From positions 62,001 to 126,000 of the forward strand of contig NZ_JAMQGO010000008.1 of NCBI RefSeq assembly GCF_023703375.1: a DNA stretch of 64,000 nt. Reading direction: 5' to 3'. The notes beneath the pieces are model-generated. The model did not search any database. It was not told the DNA's origin and saw nothing but the letters and a program-made list of their open reading frames with translations. Of this stretch, positions 33,830-43,419 are shown piece by piece; within the stretch, counting starts at the first letter, position 1; each line of letters starts with the position of its first letter. The stretch is from Lutimaribacter degradans. GTDB lineage: Bacteria; Pseudomonadota; Alphaproteobacteria; Rhodobacterales; Rhodobacteraceae. A program made the position numbers and the translations under genes.

Positions 33830-34996
33830 TCAGCGCATCACCAGCCCGTCACACAACCGTTCCAGCATGTCGACGCATTGCCCCAACTGGTCGGCGCTGA
33901 CGTACTCGTCGGCCTTGTGCGCCTGCTCGATCGAACCGGGCCCACAGACCACCGCGCTCATCCCCAGTGACTGGAACAGCCCCGCCTCGGTGCCGAAGGC
34001 CACCACGTCGGCACCGTTCTGGCCTGTCAATTGCTGGATGATGTCGCGCGCCTCGTTATCGTCGGCGGGTTCCAGCCCCTCGACATCGCCGATCACCTCG
34101 GTTTCGATCTGCGCGTCGGGGTGCACCGCGCGCATGGCGGGCAGCAGAACTTCGTTGGCGTAACGGTCGATCTCGGTGGTGATATAGGTCTTGTCGGCGG
34201 TCTGCACCGGGCGGAGTTCCCACTCGACTTCGGCAAGGCCGGCGATGACGTTATGGGCCACACCGCCATGCAGCCGACCCACTTGCAGGGTCGACCAGGG
34301 CGGCTCGAACCGGCTGCCCACGGGCGCCCGCGGTTTCAGATGCTCGCGCAGCTCGATCAGGCGCATGACGTATCGCGCAGCGTATTCGACCGCCGATACA
34401 CCCAGGTCGGGCGCCGAACCGTGCCCCTCAAGCCCGTGAAAGCGCGTGGTGTATTCGCAGCAACCCTTGTGCCCTTCGATGATGCGCATCATCGTGGGCT
34501 CGCCGATGATGGCGGTCGCGGGTCGGACCTCGGCATGCGCGAGTTCGCGCACCAGGTGCTGCGCGCCCAGGCAGCCCACCTCTTCGTCATAGGTAAAGGC
34601 GAAATGCACGGGCCGGCGCAGGTTTGCCTCGGACAGCATGGGCGCCATGGCGGTGGCCGCTGCGATAAAGCCCTTCATGTCGCAGGTGCCGCGGCCATAG
34701 AACGCGCCATCGCGTGCGACCATTTCGAACGGGTCATCCGTCCAGCCGCTTTCCTCTGCGGGCACCACGTCGGAATGGCCCGACAGCACGATCCCGCCCG
34801 AGATCTCGGGGCCGATGGTGGCAAAAAGGTTTGCCTTGTGGCCGGAAGGGTCCGTCATCATCTGCACCGCGGCGCCGGCATCGTTCAGCCGGTTGGCGAG
34901 GTGGGCAATCATTTCCAGATTGCTGTCGGCCGAGACCGTGGGAAACGCGATAAGATCGCCGAGGATCTCAACCGTGTGGTCGAACCTGTCCGTCAT
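33830..34996 (-). CDS. argE: Acetylornithine deacetylase
   Basis: The product is a 388-residue M20 metallopeptidase-family enzyme that removes acetate from N-acetylornithine in arginine synthesis. Metal ligands are seen in SGHSDVVP (His), GRGTCDMKGF (Asp), DEEVGCLG (Glu pair) and AHKADEYV (His). The central GHGSAPDLGVSAVEYAARY region is the lid/dimerisation domain. ArgE, DapE and related deacylases are hard to tell apart by eye; ArgE is the best fit. It is not grouped with argH, which lies at 54399. Confidence 0.88.
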   Translation of the reverse strand: MTDRFDHTVEILGDLIAFPTVSADSNLEMIAHLANRLNDAGAAVQMMTDPSGHKANLFATIGPEISGGIVLSGHSDVVPAEESGWTDDPFEMVARDGAFYGRGTCDMKGFIAAATAMAPMLSEANLRRPVHFAFTYDEEVGCLGAQHLVRELAHAEVRPATAIIGEPTMMRIIEGHKGCCEYTTRFHGLEGHGSAPDLGVSAVEYAARYVMRLIELREHLKPRAPVGSRFEPPWSTLQVGRLHGGVAHNVIAGLAEVEWELRPVQTADKTYITTEIDRYANEVLLPAMRAVHPDAQIETEVIGDVEGLEPADDNEARDIIQQLTGQNGADVVAFGTEAGLFQSLGMSAVVCGPGSIEQAHKADEYVSADQLGQCVDMLERLCDGLVMR

Positions 34997-35160
34997 GGTT
35001 ACCTGTCCTTGTCGAATGCTCCACGCATACGCATCACGCGGCGCGATTCAAGCCCTTGTGCGACAGGTTCCGGCCTATCCGCGCCCCGATGGCGATTGTT
35101 TCAACGCCGTAACGCGATTGGCACTGGCCTGTGTGGGCGCGCCCGGTCTATGGCTTGGCC

Positions 35161-35781
35161 ATGATCGACGCCTATATCCGCCCCCTGATCGACCCGGTCC
35201 TGAACGCGCAGGGGCGCGTTCTGGCGCGCTGGGGTGTCACGGCGGACGCGGTCACGCTGACGGGTTTGGTGCTGGGGCTGGGCGCGGCAGCGGTGATCGC
35301 GCTGGGTGCGCCAGGTTGGGCGCTTTTGCCGCTATTGGCCAGCCGGTTGGCCGATGGGCTGGACGGGGCCGTGGCCCGCGCGAGCCATGGCAGCGATTTC
35401 GGGGGCTATCTCGATATCGTCTGCGATTTCCTGTTCTACGGTGCGGTGCCGGTTGGTTTTGTCTGGCTCGACCCGGTGGCGAACGGAGCCGCCGGCGCGT
35501 TCCTGCTGTGCAGTTTCTATTTCAACGGTGCCAGTTTCCTGGGGTATGCGATCCTTGCGGAAAAACACGAGATGAAGACGGATGCGCGCGGGGTCAAATC
35601 GCTCTATTTTACCGGCGGGCTGTTGGAAGGGTTCGAAACGATCGCGTTTTTCGTGGCCCTGTGCCTGTGGCCGGGCTGGTTCGCACCCCTGGCCTGGGTG
35701 TTCGGGGCATTGTGTTTCGTGACGGGGGCGTCGCGGCTGCTGTTGGCGCGGCGGGTTTTCGAAGGAGTGAAAGGGGAGTGA
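35161..35781 (+). CDS. CDP-alcohol phosphatidyltransferase, YnjF-like
   Basis: The product is a 206-residue membrane enzyme. The CDP-alcohol phosphotransferase motif is seen as DGLDGAVAR, then G about nine residues on and YLDIVCD, i.e. D-G-x2-A-R-x8-G-x3-D-x3-D. About five to six hydrophobic helices surround it. The start ATG at 35161 gives MIDAYIRPLID; an upstream GTG in frame is less likely. It directly precedes a YnjBCD-like ABC transporter. In E. coli, ynjF, a protein of this same family, also lies beside ynjBCD, so this is probably the YnjF equivalent. Its alcohol substrate is unknown. Confidence 0.87.
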   Translation: MIDAYIRPLIDPVLNAQGRVLARWGVTADAVTLTGLVLGLGAAAVIALGAPGWALLPLLASRLADGLDGAVARASHGSDFGGYLDIVCDFLFYGAVPVGFVWLDPVANGAAGAFLLCSFYFNGASFLGYAILAEKHEMKTDARGVKSLYFTGGLLEGFETIAFFVALCLWPGWFAPLAWVFGALCFVTGASRLLLARRVFEGVKGE

Positions 35782-35783
35782 GG

Positions 35784-36980
35784 ATGCTCAAACGCATGAT
35801 CGCCACGCTGGCCATGGTGCCCGCGCTGGCCTGGGCCGAGCCCGATCCGGCCGATTGGAACGCGGTGCTGAAAGAGGCGCGCGGACAGACGGTGTATTGG
35901 AACGCCTGGGGCGGCTCGACGACAACCAATGATTTTATCGCCTGGGTCGGGCAGCGCGTGACCGAGGAGTTCGGCGTAACGCTTGAGCATGTGAAGCTGT
36001 CAAACACGGGCGACGCGGTCTCGCGCGTGTTGGCGGAGAAACAGGCCGGCCAGGACAGCGGCGGCGCGATTGACCTGATCTGGATCAACGGACCGAACTT
36101 TGCCGCGATGAAAGAGGCGGACCTGCTGTTCGGCCCCTTCGCAGAACAACTGCCCAACTGGGCGCTGGTCGACGTGGAGGGCAAGCCGGTCAGGGCCGAT
36201 TTCACCGTGCCGACCGACGGCATGGAAAGCCCTTGGGCCACCGCGCAGGTGGTTTTCATGTATGACACGGCGGATATGGAACCGCTTGAAGATATGGATG
36301 CGCTGCTAGGCTGGGCAAAGGACAATCCGGGCCGTTTCACTTATCCGCAACCGCCCGATTTCCTTGGCACGACATTCCTCAAGCAGGCGCTTTATGGAGT
36401 GCTTGACGACACTGCGCCGCTGCTCGTGCCGGTCGAACAGGCCGATTACGATGCCGTTACCGCGCCGCTATGGGATTTCCTTGACCAGCTTACGCCGCAC
36501 CTGTGGCGGCAGGGCCGGGCCTACCCGCAGACCGGGCCGCGCCAGATCCAGCTTTTGGCGGATGACGAAATTTCGCTGGCCATCAGTTTCAGCCCCGGCG
36601 AGGCGTCGACCGCGATCGCCAAACACCAGCTGCCCGACACGGTGCGCACGTTCGTGCCCGGCGGGGGCAGCATTGCAAACGCGAGTTTCGTGGCGATCCC
36701 CTACAATGCCAGCGCCAAGACCGGCGCGATGGTGGTGGCGGATTTCCTGCTCAGCCCGCAGGTGCAGGCCCGCGCGCTGGATCCGGCGCATCTGGGCTAT
36801 GGCACGGTTCTGGACGTGGCCGCGCTGCCCGAGGCCGAGCGCGCCCTGTTCAACGAGGTCGATCTGGGCATTGCCACGTTGTCGCCCGAGGCGTTGGGCC
36901 CCGCGCTGCCCGAACCGCATCCAAGCTGGATGACGAGGATCGAGGCCGACTGGATCGACCGCTACGGCGTGACCCGGTAG
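35784..36980 (+). CDS. ynjB: ABC transporter substrate-binding protein, YnjB-like
   Basis: The product is a 398-residue periplasmic binding protein. The signal peptide ends at about residue 18 (AWA). The YnjB-like start VYWNAWGGSTTTNDFIAW (about 37-54), the WINGPNF loop and TDGMESPWATAQVVFMYD match the family, which resembles thiamine-type binding proteins. A GGGGAG ribosome site overlaps the end of the ynjF-like gene, and the ATG is three bases after its stop. The ligand of YnjB proteins is not established. Confidence 0.88.
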   Translation: MLKRMIATLAMVPALAWAEPDPADWNAVLKEARGQTVYWNAWGGSTTTNDFIAWVGQRVTEEFGVTLEHVKLSNTGDAVSRVLAEKQAGQDSGGAIDLIWINGPNFAAMKEADLLFGPFAEQLPNWALVDVEGKPVRADFTVPTDGMESPWATAQVVFMYDTADMEPLEDMDALLGWAKDNPGRFTYPQPPDFLGTTFLKQALYGVLDDTAPLLVPVEQADYDAVTAPLWDFLDQLTPHLWRQGRAYPQTGPRQIQLLADDEISLAISFSPGEASTAIAKHQLPDTVRTFVPGGGSIANASFVAIPYNASAKTGAMVVADFLLSPQVQARALDPAHLGYGTVLDVAALPEAERALFNEVDLGIATLSPEALGPALPEPHPSWMTRIEADWIDRYGVTR

Positions 36981-36981
36981 C

Positions 36982-38664
36982 ATGCGCCTGCGCGCCATGC
37001 CCATGCTGACCCTGGCGCTGTTGCTGGGGCCGGTTCTGGCGGGGCTGGTGGGCACGCTGGCCCCGGCATTCGGCATCTTGCCGGTCATCGGGCGGGTCGA
37101 GCCTGGCGTAGATGCCTTCCGGGCGCTGTTGGCCTGGCCGGGTCTGCCCGGCGCGGTATGGCTGAGCATGGTCACGGGGCTGGGGGCAACTGTGATCTCG
37201 CTGGTCATCGTGATGCTGCTCGTGGCCTGCTGGTCGGGCACGCGGTCTTTCGCGGCCTTCCGGCGGGCGCTTTCGCCGCTGTTGTCGGTGCCCCATGCGG
37301 CAGCCGCCTTTGGCCTGGCCTTTCTTGTCGCCCCGTCGGGCCTTGTCGTGCGCTTGCTGTCGCCCTGGGCTACCGGCTGGACACAGCCGCCTGACCTGCT
37401 GATCGTGCAAGACCCGGCGGGTCTGTCGCTGATGGCGGGGCTCGTGGTGAAAGAGGTGCCGTTCCTGCTGTTGATGACGTTGGCCGCGCTGGGGCAGGCC
37501 GACGCGGTGCGCGCCGAAACCGTGGCGCGCAGCCTTGGCCATGATCGGCCCGCGGCCTGGCTCAAGGCGGTGTTTCCCCGCGTCTACGCCCAGATCAGGT
37601 TGCCGGTGCTCGTAGTTCTGGCCTTTTCCATGACCGTGGTCGATGTGGCCTTGATCCTGGGGCCCAATACGCCGCCCACGCTGGCGGTGCAGGTGGTGCG
37701 CTGGATGAACGCCCCGGACCTTGCAATGCGACTGCAGGCTGCGGCCGCCGCCACGCTGCAGCTGGCGCTTGTGGTGGCAGCACTGGGCCTTTGGTGCCTG
37801 GGTGAACGCGTGGTGGCGTGGCTGGGCCGGGCCTGGATCTGGTCGGGCGCGCGCCGCGCCGGTGGGGCAATCACGGCGGCGTTGTCGCTGGCGCTGGCCG
37901 GGTCGGCGGCGCTGACGGTGCTGGCGGGGTTGGGCGTGTTGGCAATCTGGTCCTTTGCCGGTTTCTGGCGCTTTCCCTCGCCCTGGCCCGACGCGATGAC
38001 GCTGGGCAACTGGGTGCGCCACTGGCCCGGCGTGGCCGAGGCGCTGGGCACGACCATCGGCATTTCCGCGTTGTCGACCTTCCTTGCGCTGGTGCTGGCC
38101 ATCGGCTGCCTCGAGGCCGAGCATCGCCACGCCCTGCGCCTGCGCGCGCGCGGGCAATGGCTGCTGTACCTGCCGCTGCTGGCGCCGCAAGTGGCATTCT
38201 TGCCGGGCGTGCAAACATGGATGCTGATGCTCGGGGTCAAGGGCGGGGTCGGCGCGGTTGTCGCGGCGCATGTGATATTTGTCTTTCCCTACGTCTTCTT
38301 GTCGTTGGGCGATCCGTTCCGCGCCTGGGATGCGCGCCAGGCCACCATTGCCCACAGTCTTGGCGCGGGGCCCGACCGGGTGCTTTGGGCGGTGCGGTTG
38401 CCGATGCTGCTGGCACCTCTGCTTACGGCAGCGGCCGTGGGGTTTGCCGTGTCGGTTGGGCAATACCTGCCCACGCTTCTGATCGGTGGCGGGCGGGTGC
38501 AAACCGTAACAACCGAGGCGGTGGCGCTGGCGGCGGGCGGCGACAGGCGCGCCATCGCGGTTTGGGCGATTGTGCAAACGGGGCTTGCGCTCTTGCCATT
38601 CGCCCTGGCCGTCGGGCTGCCACGGCTGGTCTGGTGCAACAGGCGAGGGCTGCTTCATGGATGA
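36982..38664 (+). CDS. ynjC: ABC transporter permease, YnjC-like fused double permease
   Basis: The product is a 560-residue protein with two tandem permease domains, each with about six helices, as in ThiP and YnjC. Both halves have an EAA-type loop: AETVARSLGHDRPAAWLKAVFPRV (about 175-198) and ATIAHSLGAGPDRVLWAVRLPML (about 455-477). One polypeptide thus supplies both channel halves. It follows ynjB by one base and overlaps the ATPase start by eight. Confidence 0.9.
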   Translation: MRLRAMPMLTLALLLGPVLAGLVGTLAPAFGILPVIGRVEPGVDAFRALLAWPGLPGAVWLSMVTGLGATVISLVIVMLLVACWSGTRSFAAFRRALSPLLSVPHAAAAFGLAFLVAPSGLVVRLLSPWATGWTQPPDLLIVQDPAGLSLMAGLVVKEVPFLLLMTLAALGQADAVRAETVARSLGHDRPAAWLKAVFPRVYAQIRLPVLVVLAFSMTVVDVALILGPNTPPTLAVQVVRWMNAPDLAMRLQAAAAATLQLALVVAALGLWCLGERVVAWLGRAWIWSGARRAGGAITAALSLALAGSAALTVLAGLGVLAIWSFAGFWRFPSPWPDAMTLGNWVRHWPGVAEALGTTIGISALSTFLALVLAIGCLEAEHRHALRLRARGQWLLYLPLLAPQVAFLPGVQTWMLMLGVKGGVGAVVAAHVIFVFPYVFLSLGDPFRAWDARQATIAHSLGAGPDRVLWAVRLPMLLAPLLTAAAVGFAVSVGQYLPTLLIGGGRVQTVTTEAVALAAGGDRRAIAVWAIVQTGLALLPFALAVGLPRLVWCNRRGLLHG

Positions 38665-39292
38665 GCCGGGGCTGATCCTGCAAGATTTGCGCGTGACCCT
38701 GTCGGGCAAGCCGATGCTGCGGCTTTCGGCGCATGTGGCGCCGGGGCAGGTGGTGTCGGTCATGGGGCCTTCGGGTGCGGGCAAGTCAACCCTGCTGGGC
38801 GCTGTGATGGGAACGCTGTCGCCCCCCTTTGCCGTGTCTGGCCGGATCTTGCTGGATGGGCGAGACCTGGCCGCCCTGCCGGTCGAGGCGCGCCAGATCG
38901 GTATCCTCTTCCAGGACCCTTTGCTGTTTCCCCATCTGTCGGTGGGCAGTAACCTTGCCTTTGGGCTGCCGCGGGCGTTGCGGGGCGCGGCGCGGCGGGC
39001 TGCCGTTGAAAAGGCGCTGGCCGATGTCGGCCTGAACGGTTTTGCCAGCCGCGATCCGGCCACGCTTTCGGGCGGGCAGAAACTGCGCGTGGCGCTGATG
39101 CGCACCCTGCTGGCCGCGCCCTGCGCCCTGCTGCTGGACGAGCCGTTCTCGTCGCTCGATGCCGACCGGCGCGCACAGATCCGCAGCCTTGTCTTCGAGC
39201 GGGCCCGCGCGGCGGGATTGCCGGTGCTGATGGTCACCCATGACCCGGCCGATGCGCAGGCGGCAGGTGGCCTGGTGATAAAGCTGGACTAG
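38657..39292 (+). CDS. ynjD: ABC transporter ATP-binding protein, YnjD-like
   Basis: The product is a 211-residue compact ATPase. Walker A GPSGAGKST, Q-loop FQDPLLFPHLSVG, signature LSGGQKLRVALMRTL, Walker B ALLLDEPFSSLD and switch MVTHDPADA are all intact. The length agrees with YnjD and ThiQ, which lack a regulatory C-terminal domain. It overlaps the permease gene and is the last gene of the ynjF-ynjB-ynjC-ynjD-like operon. Confidence 0.92.
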   Translation: MDEPGLILQDLRVTLSGKPMLRLSAHVAPGQVVSVMGPSGAGKSTLLGAVMGTLSPPFAVSGRILLDGRDLAALPVEARQIGILFQDPLLFPHLSVGSNLAFGLPRALRGAARRAAVEKALADVGLNGFASRDPATLSGGQKLRVALMRTLLAAPCALLLDEPFSSLDADRRAQIRSLVFERARAAGLPVLMVTHDPADAQAAGGLVIKLD

Positions 39293-39368
39293 GCAAGCGA
39301 GGTTCGCCCCGTGCCTTGGGCGCGCGGGCCCTTGTGCATCGTTTTTCGCATGCAAGGCTGCAGGCCAC

Positions 39369-39384
39369 CTTGTGCGCGCACAAG
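39369..39384. promoter_or_regulatory. 16-bp perfect palindrome upstream of crotonase
   Basis: CTTGTGCGCGCACAAG reads identically on both strands. It lies 72 bases before the start of the crotonase gene at 39456 and after an imperfect inverted repeat around 39335-39358. A repressor operator is the likely role; the regulator is not in this window. Confidence 0.4.
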
Positions 39385-39455
39385 CGCGCCGTCGCGTCAC
39401 GCTTGGCGCGTGTAGTGCACGGTGCTTTGCTGCCAGCCAAAGGGAGGAGCAAGAT

Positions 39456-40316
39456 ATGAGCAAGGTGACGTATGAAAAGGACGGGCGCATCGCGCGGATC
39501 ACGCTGAACCGCCCGCAGGTTATGAATGCCATCGATGACGAGGTGCCGGTGCTGCTGGAACAGGCCGTGCAGCGCGCCGATGCCGATGACGGGGTGCATG
39601 TCATTGTGCTGGCCGGTGTCGGCGAGGCATTCTGCGCGGGCTATGACCTGAAATATTACGCTGAGGGCAACGGCAACGGCCAGGCCACCCAGGACATGCC
39701 CTGGGACCCGATCCAGGATTACCGATTCATGTGGAAGAACACGCAGCACTTCATGGCGCTGTGGCGTGCGCTGAAACCCGTGGTGGCCAAGGTGCACGGC
39801 TTTGCCGTTGCGGGTGGGTCGGACATTGCGCTGTGTTGCGACTTCGTCGTGATGGGCGATACCGCCCGGATCGGGTACATGCCCACGCGGGTCTGGGGCT
39901 GCCCGACAACGGCAATGTGGGTCTACCGACTGGGTGCCGAGCGGGCCAAGCGCATGTTGTTCACCGGCGACAAGATCACCGGGCGCGAGGCGGCCGAGAT
40001 GGGGCTGGTGCTGAAATCGGTGCCGGATGACCTACTGGATGAAGAGGTCGAGGCGTTGGCCGCGCGCATGGCCGGCGTTCCGATCAACCAGTTGGCGATG
40101 CAGAAACTTGTGATCAACCAGGCGATCGAGGCGCAAGGGCTGATGAACACCCAACGCCTTGCCACGATATTCGACGGGATCACGCGGCATTCGCCCGAGG
40201 GGCTGAATTTCAAGGCGCGGGCCGAGGCCGTGGGCTGGAAACAGGCCGTGGCCGAGCGGGACGCGGGCACCTGGGACTGGACGGAGAACGGGCCGATCCC
40301 GGGTGCCAACCGATAG
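39456..40316 (+). CDS. Crotonase-fold protein, non-canonical active site
   Basis: The product is a 286-residue crotonase-superfamily member. The first oxyanion-hole loop AFCAGYDLKYYAEG is present, but the catalytic glutamates of enoyl-CoA hydratase are both changed: Asp123 in GFAVAGGSDIA and Thr144 in YMPTRVWG. It is therefore probably not a simple hydratase. GGGAGGAG lies well placed before the ATG. The gene stands alone between the ynj-like operon and convergent uvrC, with its own regulatory region containing a perfect palindrome. Confidence 0.87.
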   Translation: MSKVTYEKDGRIARITLNRPQVMNAIDDEVPVLLEQAVQRADADDGVHVIVLAGVGEAFCAGYDLKYYAEGNGNGQATQDMPWDPIQDYRFMWKNTQHFMALWRALKPVVAKVHGFAVAGGSDIALCCDFVVMGDTARIGYMPTRVWGCPTTAMWVYRLGAERAKRMLFTGDKITGREAAEMGLVLKSVPDDLLDEEVEALAARMAGVPINQLAMQKLVINQAIEAQGLMNTQRLATIFDGITRHSPEGLNFKARAEAVGWKQAVAERDAGTWDWTENGPIPGANR

Positions 40317-40457
40317 CTTCGCACCAGGCAGCACCGCGCATCCTGTGCCCTGCGTGCCGGACTGGCGGATGGCGCAGGGGTGGCGCAGCAAACACGGCCC
40401 GCGACATTTTCAGAAAGCGGGAACGCTTAGGGCGGGCATTTGCCCGACGCAGCCGGG

Positions 40458-42320
40458 CTACGCTTTTTCGTGAAAGAAGGCGTAGATGGTTTCGGCCATG
40501 CTGTCCGATATCCCCTCCACCGCCTTGAGATCGGCCAGGTTCGCACGGCTGACGGCCTTGGCCGAACCGAAATGCGCCAAGAGCGCGCGCTTGCGCGCCG
40601 CGCCAACACCCGGCACATCGTCGAGCGGGGTCGCGCCCACGGCCTTGGCGCGCTTGGCGCGGTGGGTTCCGATGGCAAAACGGTGCGCCTCGTCGCGCAG
40701 GCGCTGGATGAAGTAGAGCACCGGGTCGTTCATTCGCAGGGCAAAGGGGCGCTGACCCTTGCGGTGGAATTCTTCCTTGCCGTGGTCGCGGTCAATACCC
40801 TTGGCCACACCCACCATGGGGATGTCGGACACCCCGTGTTCTGCCATGATCTGGGCCACGGCGCTGACCTGTCCGACGCCGCCATCGATCAGCAGCAGGT
40901 CGGGCCATAGCCCGCGGTCGCGGTCGGGGTCTTCCTTCAACAGCCGCTTGAAGCGGCGATGCAGCACCTCTTTCATCATGCCGAAATCGTCGCCCGGTGT
41001 CAGGTCTTGGCCGCGGATGTTGAACTTGCGATAGGCGTTCTTCATGAAACCGTCGGGGCCGGCGACGATCATCGCGCCAACCGCGTTGGTGCCCTGGATA
41101 TGAGAGTTGTCGTAGACCTCGATCCGTTGCGGGGGGGCCGGCAGGCCAAAAGCTTCGGCCACGCCTTGCAGCAATTTCGCCTGCGTGGCAGTTTCGGCCA
41201 TCTTGCGCGCCAGGCTTTCACGCGCGTTGCGCGCGGCACTCTCGACCAGCTCGGCCTTTTCGCCCTTTTGCGGCACGATCAGCGTGACCTTGCGGCCCAG
41301 TTTCTCGGTCAGGGCCTGTTCCATCAGGTCGGGGTTTTCGATCCCGTGGGACAGGATGATCTGGCGGGGTGGATCCTTGGTATCATAGAACTGGCCCAGG
41401 AACGCCTCGAGCACCTCGGGCGCGTCGATATCGGCGCCCACGCGCGGATAGAAATCGCGGTTGCCCCAATTCTGGCCGGCACGGATGAAGAATACCTGGA
41501 CGCAAGCTTGCCCCTTTTCCAGGTGCAACGCGATGATATCGGCCTCGGTCACGCTGCGGGGGTTGATCCCTTGGGCGGTCTGCACCTGCGTCAGGGCGCG
41601 GATGCGGTCCCGCAAGGCGGCGGCGCGTTCGTATTCCATCGCCTCGGCGGCCTCTGCCATTTGCGCGGCCAGCTTTTCCTGGATCTCGGTCGACTTGCCC
41701 GACAGGTACCGCTCGGCGTCAGCCACCTGTTTGCCGTATTCCTCTTTGCTGATCTTTCCGACGCAGGGCGCGGTGCAGCGCTTGATCTGGTATTGAAGGC
41801 AGGGCCGGGTGCGGCTTTCGAACTGGGTGTCGGTGCAGTTGCGCAGCAAGAAGACCTTTTGCAACTGTGACAGGGTGCGGTTCACCGCGCCTGCGCTGGC
41901 GAAGGGGCCGAAATAGCGGCCCTTTTCGCGCTTGGCGCCGCGATGCTTCTTTATCATTGGGTAATCGTGGCCGGTGACCAGGATGTTCGGGAACGACTTG
42001 TCATCGCGCAGCAGCACGTTGAACTTGGGCTTGAGCTGCTTGATCAGGTTTTGTTCCAGCAGCAGCGCCTCGGTTTCCGTGCGCGTGGTCAGGAACATCA
42101 TCGAGGCGGTTTCGGAAATCATCCGCGCGATGCGGGGGCTGTGGCCGGTGGGGCGTGCGTAATTGCCGACCCGTGCGCGCAGGTTGCGGGCCTTGCCGAC
42201 ATACAGCACCCGGCTTTGGGAATCGAGCATCCGGTAGACGCCGGGCGAGGCGTCCAGCGTCTTCAGGTAGTCGTGAATGACGGTGTGGCCGGTGCGCGGC
42301 GCGTCGGTATCAGGGCTCAT
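40458..42320 (-). CDS. uvrC: Excinuclease ABC subunit C
   Basis: The product is the 620-residue nucleotide excision repair endonuclease UvrC. The GIY-YIG domain (about 20-100; [19 protein letters not shown]) makes the 3' cut. A UvrB-binding UVR motif lies near 205-235 ([16 protein letters not shown]). The RNase H-like domain with [17 protein letters not shown] and [11 protein letters not shown] makes the 5' cut, and two helix-hairpin-helix motifs end the protein ([26 protein letters not shown]). The length is normal. In many alphaproteobacteria uvrC lies next to pgsA-moaD-moaE; here those are 6.6 kb away on the other strand. Confidence 0.97.
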   Translation of the reverse strand: MSPDTDAPRTGHTVIHDYLKTLDASPGVYRMLDSQSRVLYVGKARNLRARVGNYARPTGHSPRIARMISETASMMFLTTRTETEALLLEQNLIKQLKPKFNVLLRDDKSFPNILVTGHDYPMIKKHRGAKREKGRYFGPFASAGAVNRTLSQLQKVFLLRNCTDTQFESRTRPCLQYQIKRCTAPCVGKISKEEYGKQVADAERYLSGKSTEIQEKLAAQMAEAAEAMEYERAAALRDRIRALTQVQTAQGINPRSVTEADIIALHLEKGQACVQVFFIRAGQNWGNRDFYPRVGADIDAPEVLEAFLGQFYDTKDPPRQIILSHGIENPDLMEQALTEKLGRKVTLIVPQKGEKAELVESAARNARESLARKMAETATQAKLLQGVAEAFGLPAPPQRIEVYDNSHIQGTNAVGAMIVAGPDGFMKNAYRKFNIRGQDLTPGDDFGMMKEVLHRRFKRLLKEDPDRDRGLWPDLLLIDGGVGQVSAVAQIMAEHGVSDIPMVGVAKGIDRDHGKEEFHRKGQRPFALRMNDPVLYFIQRLRDEAHRFAIGTHRAKRAKAVGATPLDDVPGVGAARKRALLAHFGSAKAVSRANLADLKAVEGISDSMAETIYAFFHEKA

Positions 42321-42622
42321 GATGCACAGATATGATTCTTGCGCGGCGGCTGCAATGAACAGACGAGTAGGGCAAGGCCGAACAAATCCACCGAAGCTGT
42401 GGATAACTCTGATGATATCTTTTGGGCAGTCCGGATTCTTCGTTCGTTTTGACGGTGTTCCATGATTTGCCTAAAAAATGGGCGAGATTGTAAGTATTTG
42501 GTTTTGAATAATAAAAAATATCGCACATTGCAAATCACTGATATTCTTAACAATTTTGTAACGGGCGGATCACGGAATTGAGAGCGGTGAACAACTTGCC
42601 GCCGGGGTAATCCACCACGGCG
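42321..42622. other. AT-rich intergenic region upstream of uvrC
   Basis: These 302 bases separate the FolM-like SDR (ends 42623) from uvrC (starts 42320), both on the minus strand. The part 42465-42560 is unusually AT-rich for this genome, including runs of A and T on both strands, and probably carries the uvrC promoter. A TTGCAA with TTATTC about 16 bases on can be seen on the minus strand near 42500-42527. No LexA-type GTTC-N7-GTTC site and no gene was seen. Confidence 0.5.
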
Positions 42623-43402
42623 TCACTCGACACCCAGGACGTCCGGCGTTTGCCAGGCCAGGTGCTGCCCGCCATCGACACACAAAAGCTGCCCGGTGAT
42701 GGCGGGGGCATCCAGGAAGTACCCCAGCGCGGCGTTGATATCGGCGGGGTTTGGGCCCCGGTTCAGCACCGTTGCCGCGCGCTGGCGAGCGAAATGACCG
42801 TCGCTTTGGCGCCCGCCTTGCAACGTGGGGCCGGGGCCGATGGCGTTGACGCGCACGCGCGGGGCGAGCGCCTGCGCGGCGGTGCGCGTAAAGGCCCATA
42901 GCCCCATCTTGGCGATGGTATATGTCATGAATTCCGGGGTCAGCTTGTTCACGCGCTGGTCTATCATGTTGACCACCAGCCCCTGCGCCACGGGTTCTCC
43001 CAAGTCGTCGTGTTCCGGTGCGGGCACCTGTCCGGCCAGCGCCTGTGTCAGCACGAAGGGCGCGCGCAGGTTCGATTCCATGTGCCTGTCCCAGCTTTCG
43101 CGGGTGGCAGTCTCGATATTGTCATATTCAAAGATCGAAGCGTTGTTGACCAGCACGGTGATCGGCCCGCCAAGCGCCTTTGCGGCGGCGGGCAGCAGGG
43201 CCTGGGTGGCGCCCTCGTCCAGCAGGTCGGCCGGCAACGTGGCGGCCATCTGCCCCTTGTCGCGTATCAACTGCGCGACCTCTTCGGCCGCATCGGCCGA
43301 ACTGGCGTAATGCACCGCCACGTCATACCCGCGATCTGCCAGATACAATGCCATTGCGCGGCCCAGTCGCTTGCCCGCGCCGGTCACCAAAGCCCGTGTC
43401 AT
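42623..43402 (-). CDS. SDR oxidoreductase, FolM/pteridine-reductase-like
   Basis: The product is a 259-residue short-chain reductase. The cofactor loop reads TGAGKRLGRAM; the T-G-x3-R-x-G form is characteristic of pteridine reductases and FolM dihydromonapterin reductase. Catalytic Tyr and Lys are present in FMTYTIAKMGLW, and NNAS and the C-terminal GQLLCVDGGQ are standard. GGAGG lies six bases before the ATG at 43402; the frame continues upstream, but the first ATG with a ribosome site was taken. It follows the antiporter gene by 17 bases. A folate/pterin role is inferred from the loop. Confidence 0.85.
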   Translation of the reverse strand: MTRALVTGAGKRLGRAMALYLADRGYDVAVHYASSADAAEEVAQLIRDKGQMAATLPADLLDEGATQALLPAAAKALGGPITVLVNNASIFEYDNIETATRESWDRHMESNLRAPFVLTQALAGQVPAPEHDDLGEPVAQGLVVNMIDQRVNKLTPEFMTYTIAKMGLWAFTRTAAQALAPRVRVNAIGPGPTLQGGRQSDGHFARQRAATVLNRGPNPADINAALGYFLDAPAITGQLLCVDGGQHLAWQTPDVLGVE

Positions 43403-43419
43403 GCGCGCCTCCTTGTTTG

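Noticed and set aside
36850..39237. 795-codon open frame on the minus strand opposite the YnjC/YnjD-like genes
   Set aside because: Rich in Arg, Gln and His with no recognisable family; it is the reverse-strand image of GC-rich codon use. The plus strand has complete transporter genes.
40420..40450. Hairpin CGGGC/GCCCG between the crotonase and uvrC as a terminator
   Set aside because: Only a five-base stem without a T-run; common by chance in DNA this GC-rich.
42397..42465. Possible LexA (SOS) box before uvrC
   Set aside because: Two GTTC elements are present near 42440-42460, but their spacing is 11 bases, not the seven of the alphaproteobacterial SOS box.
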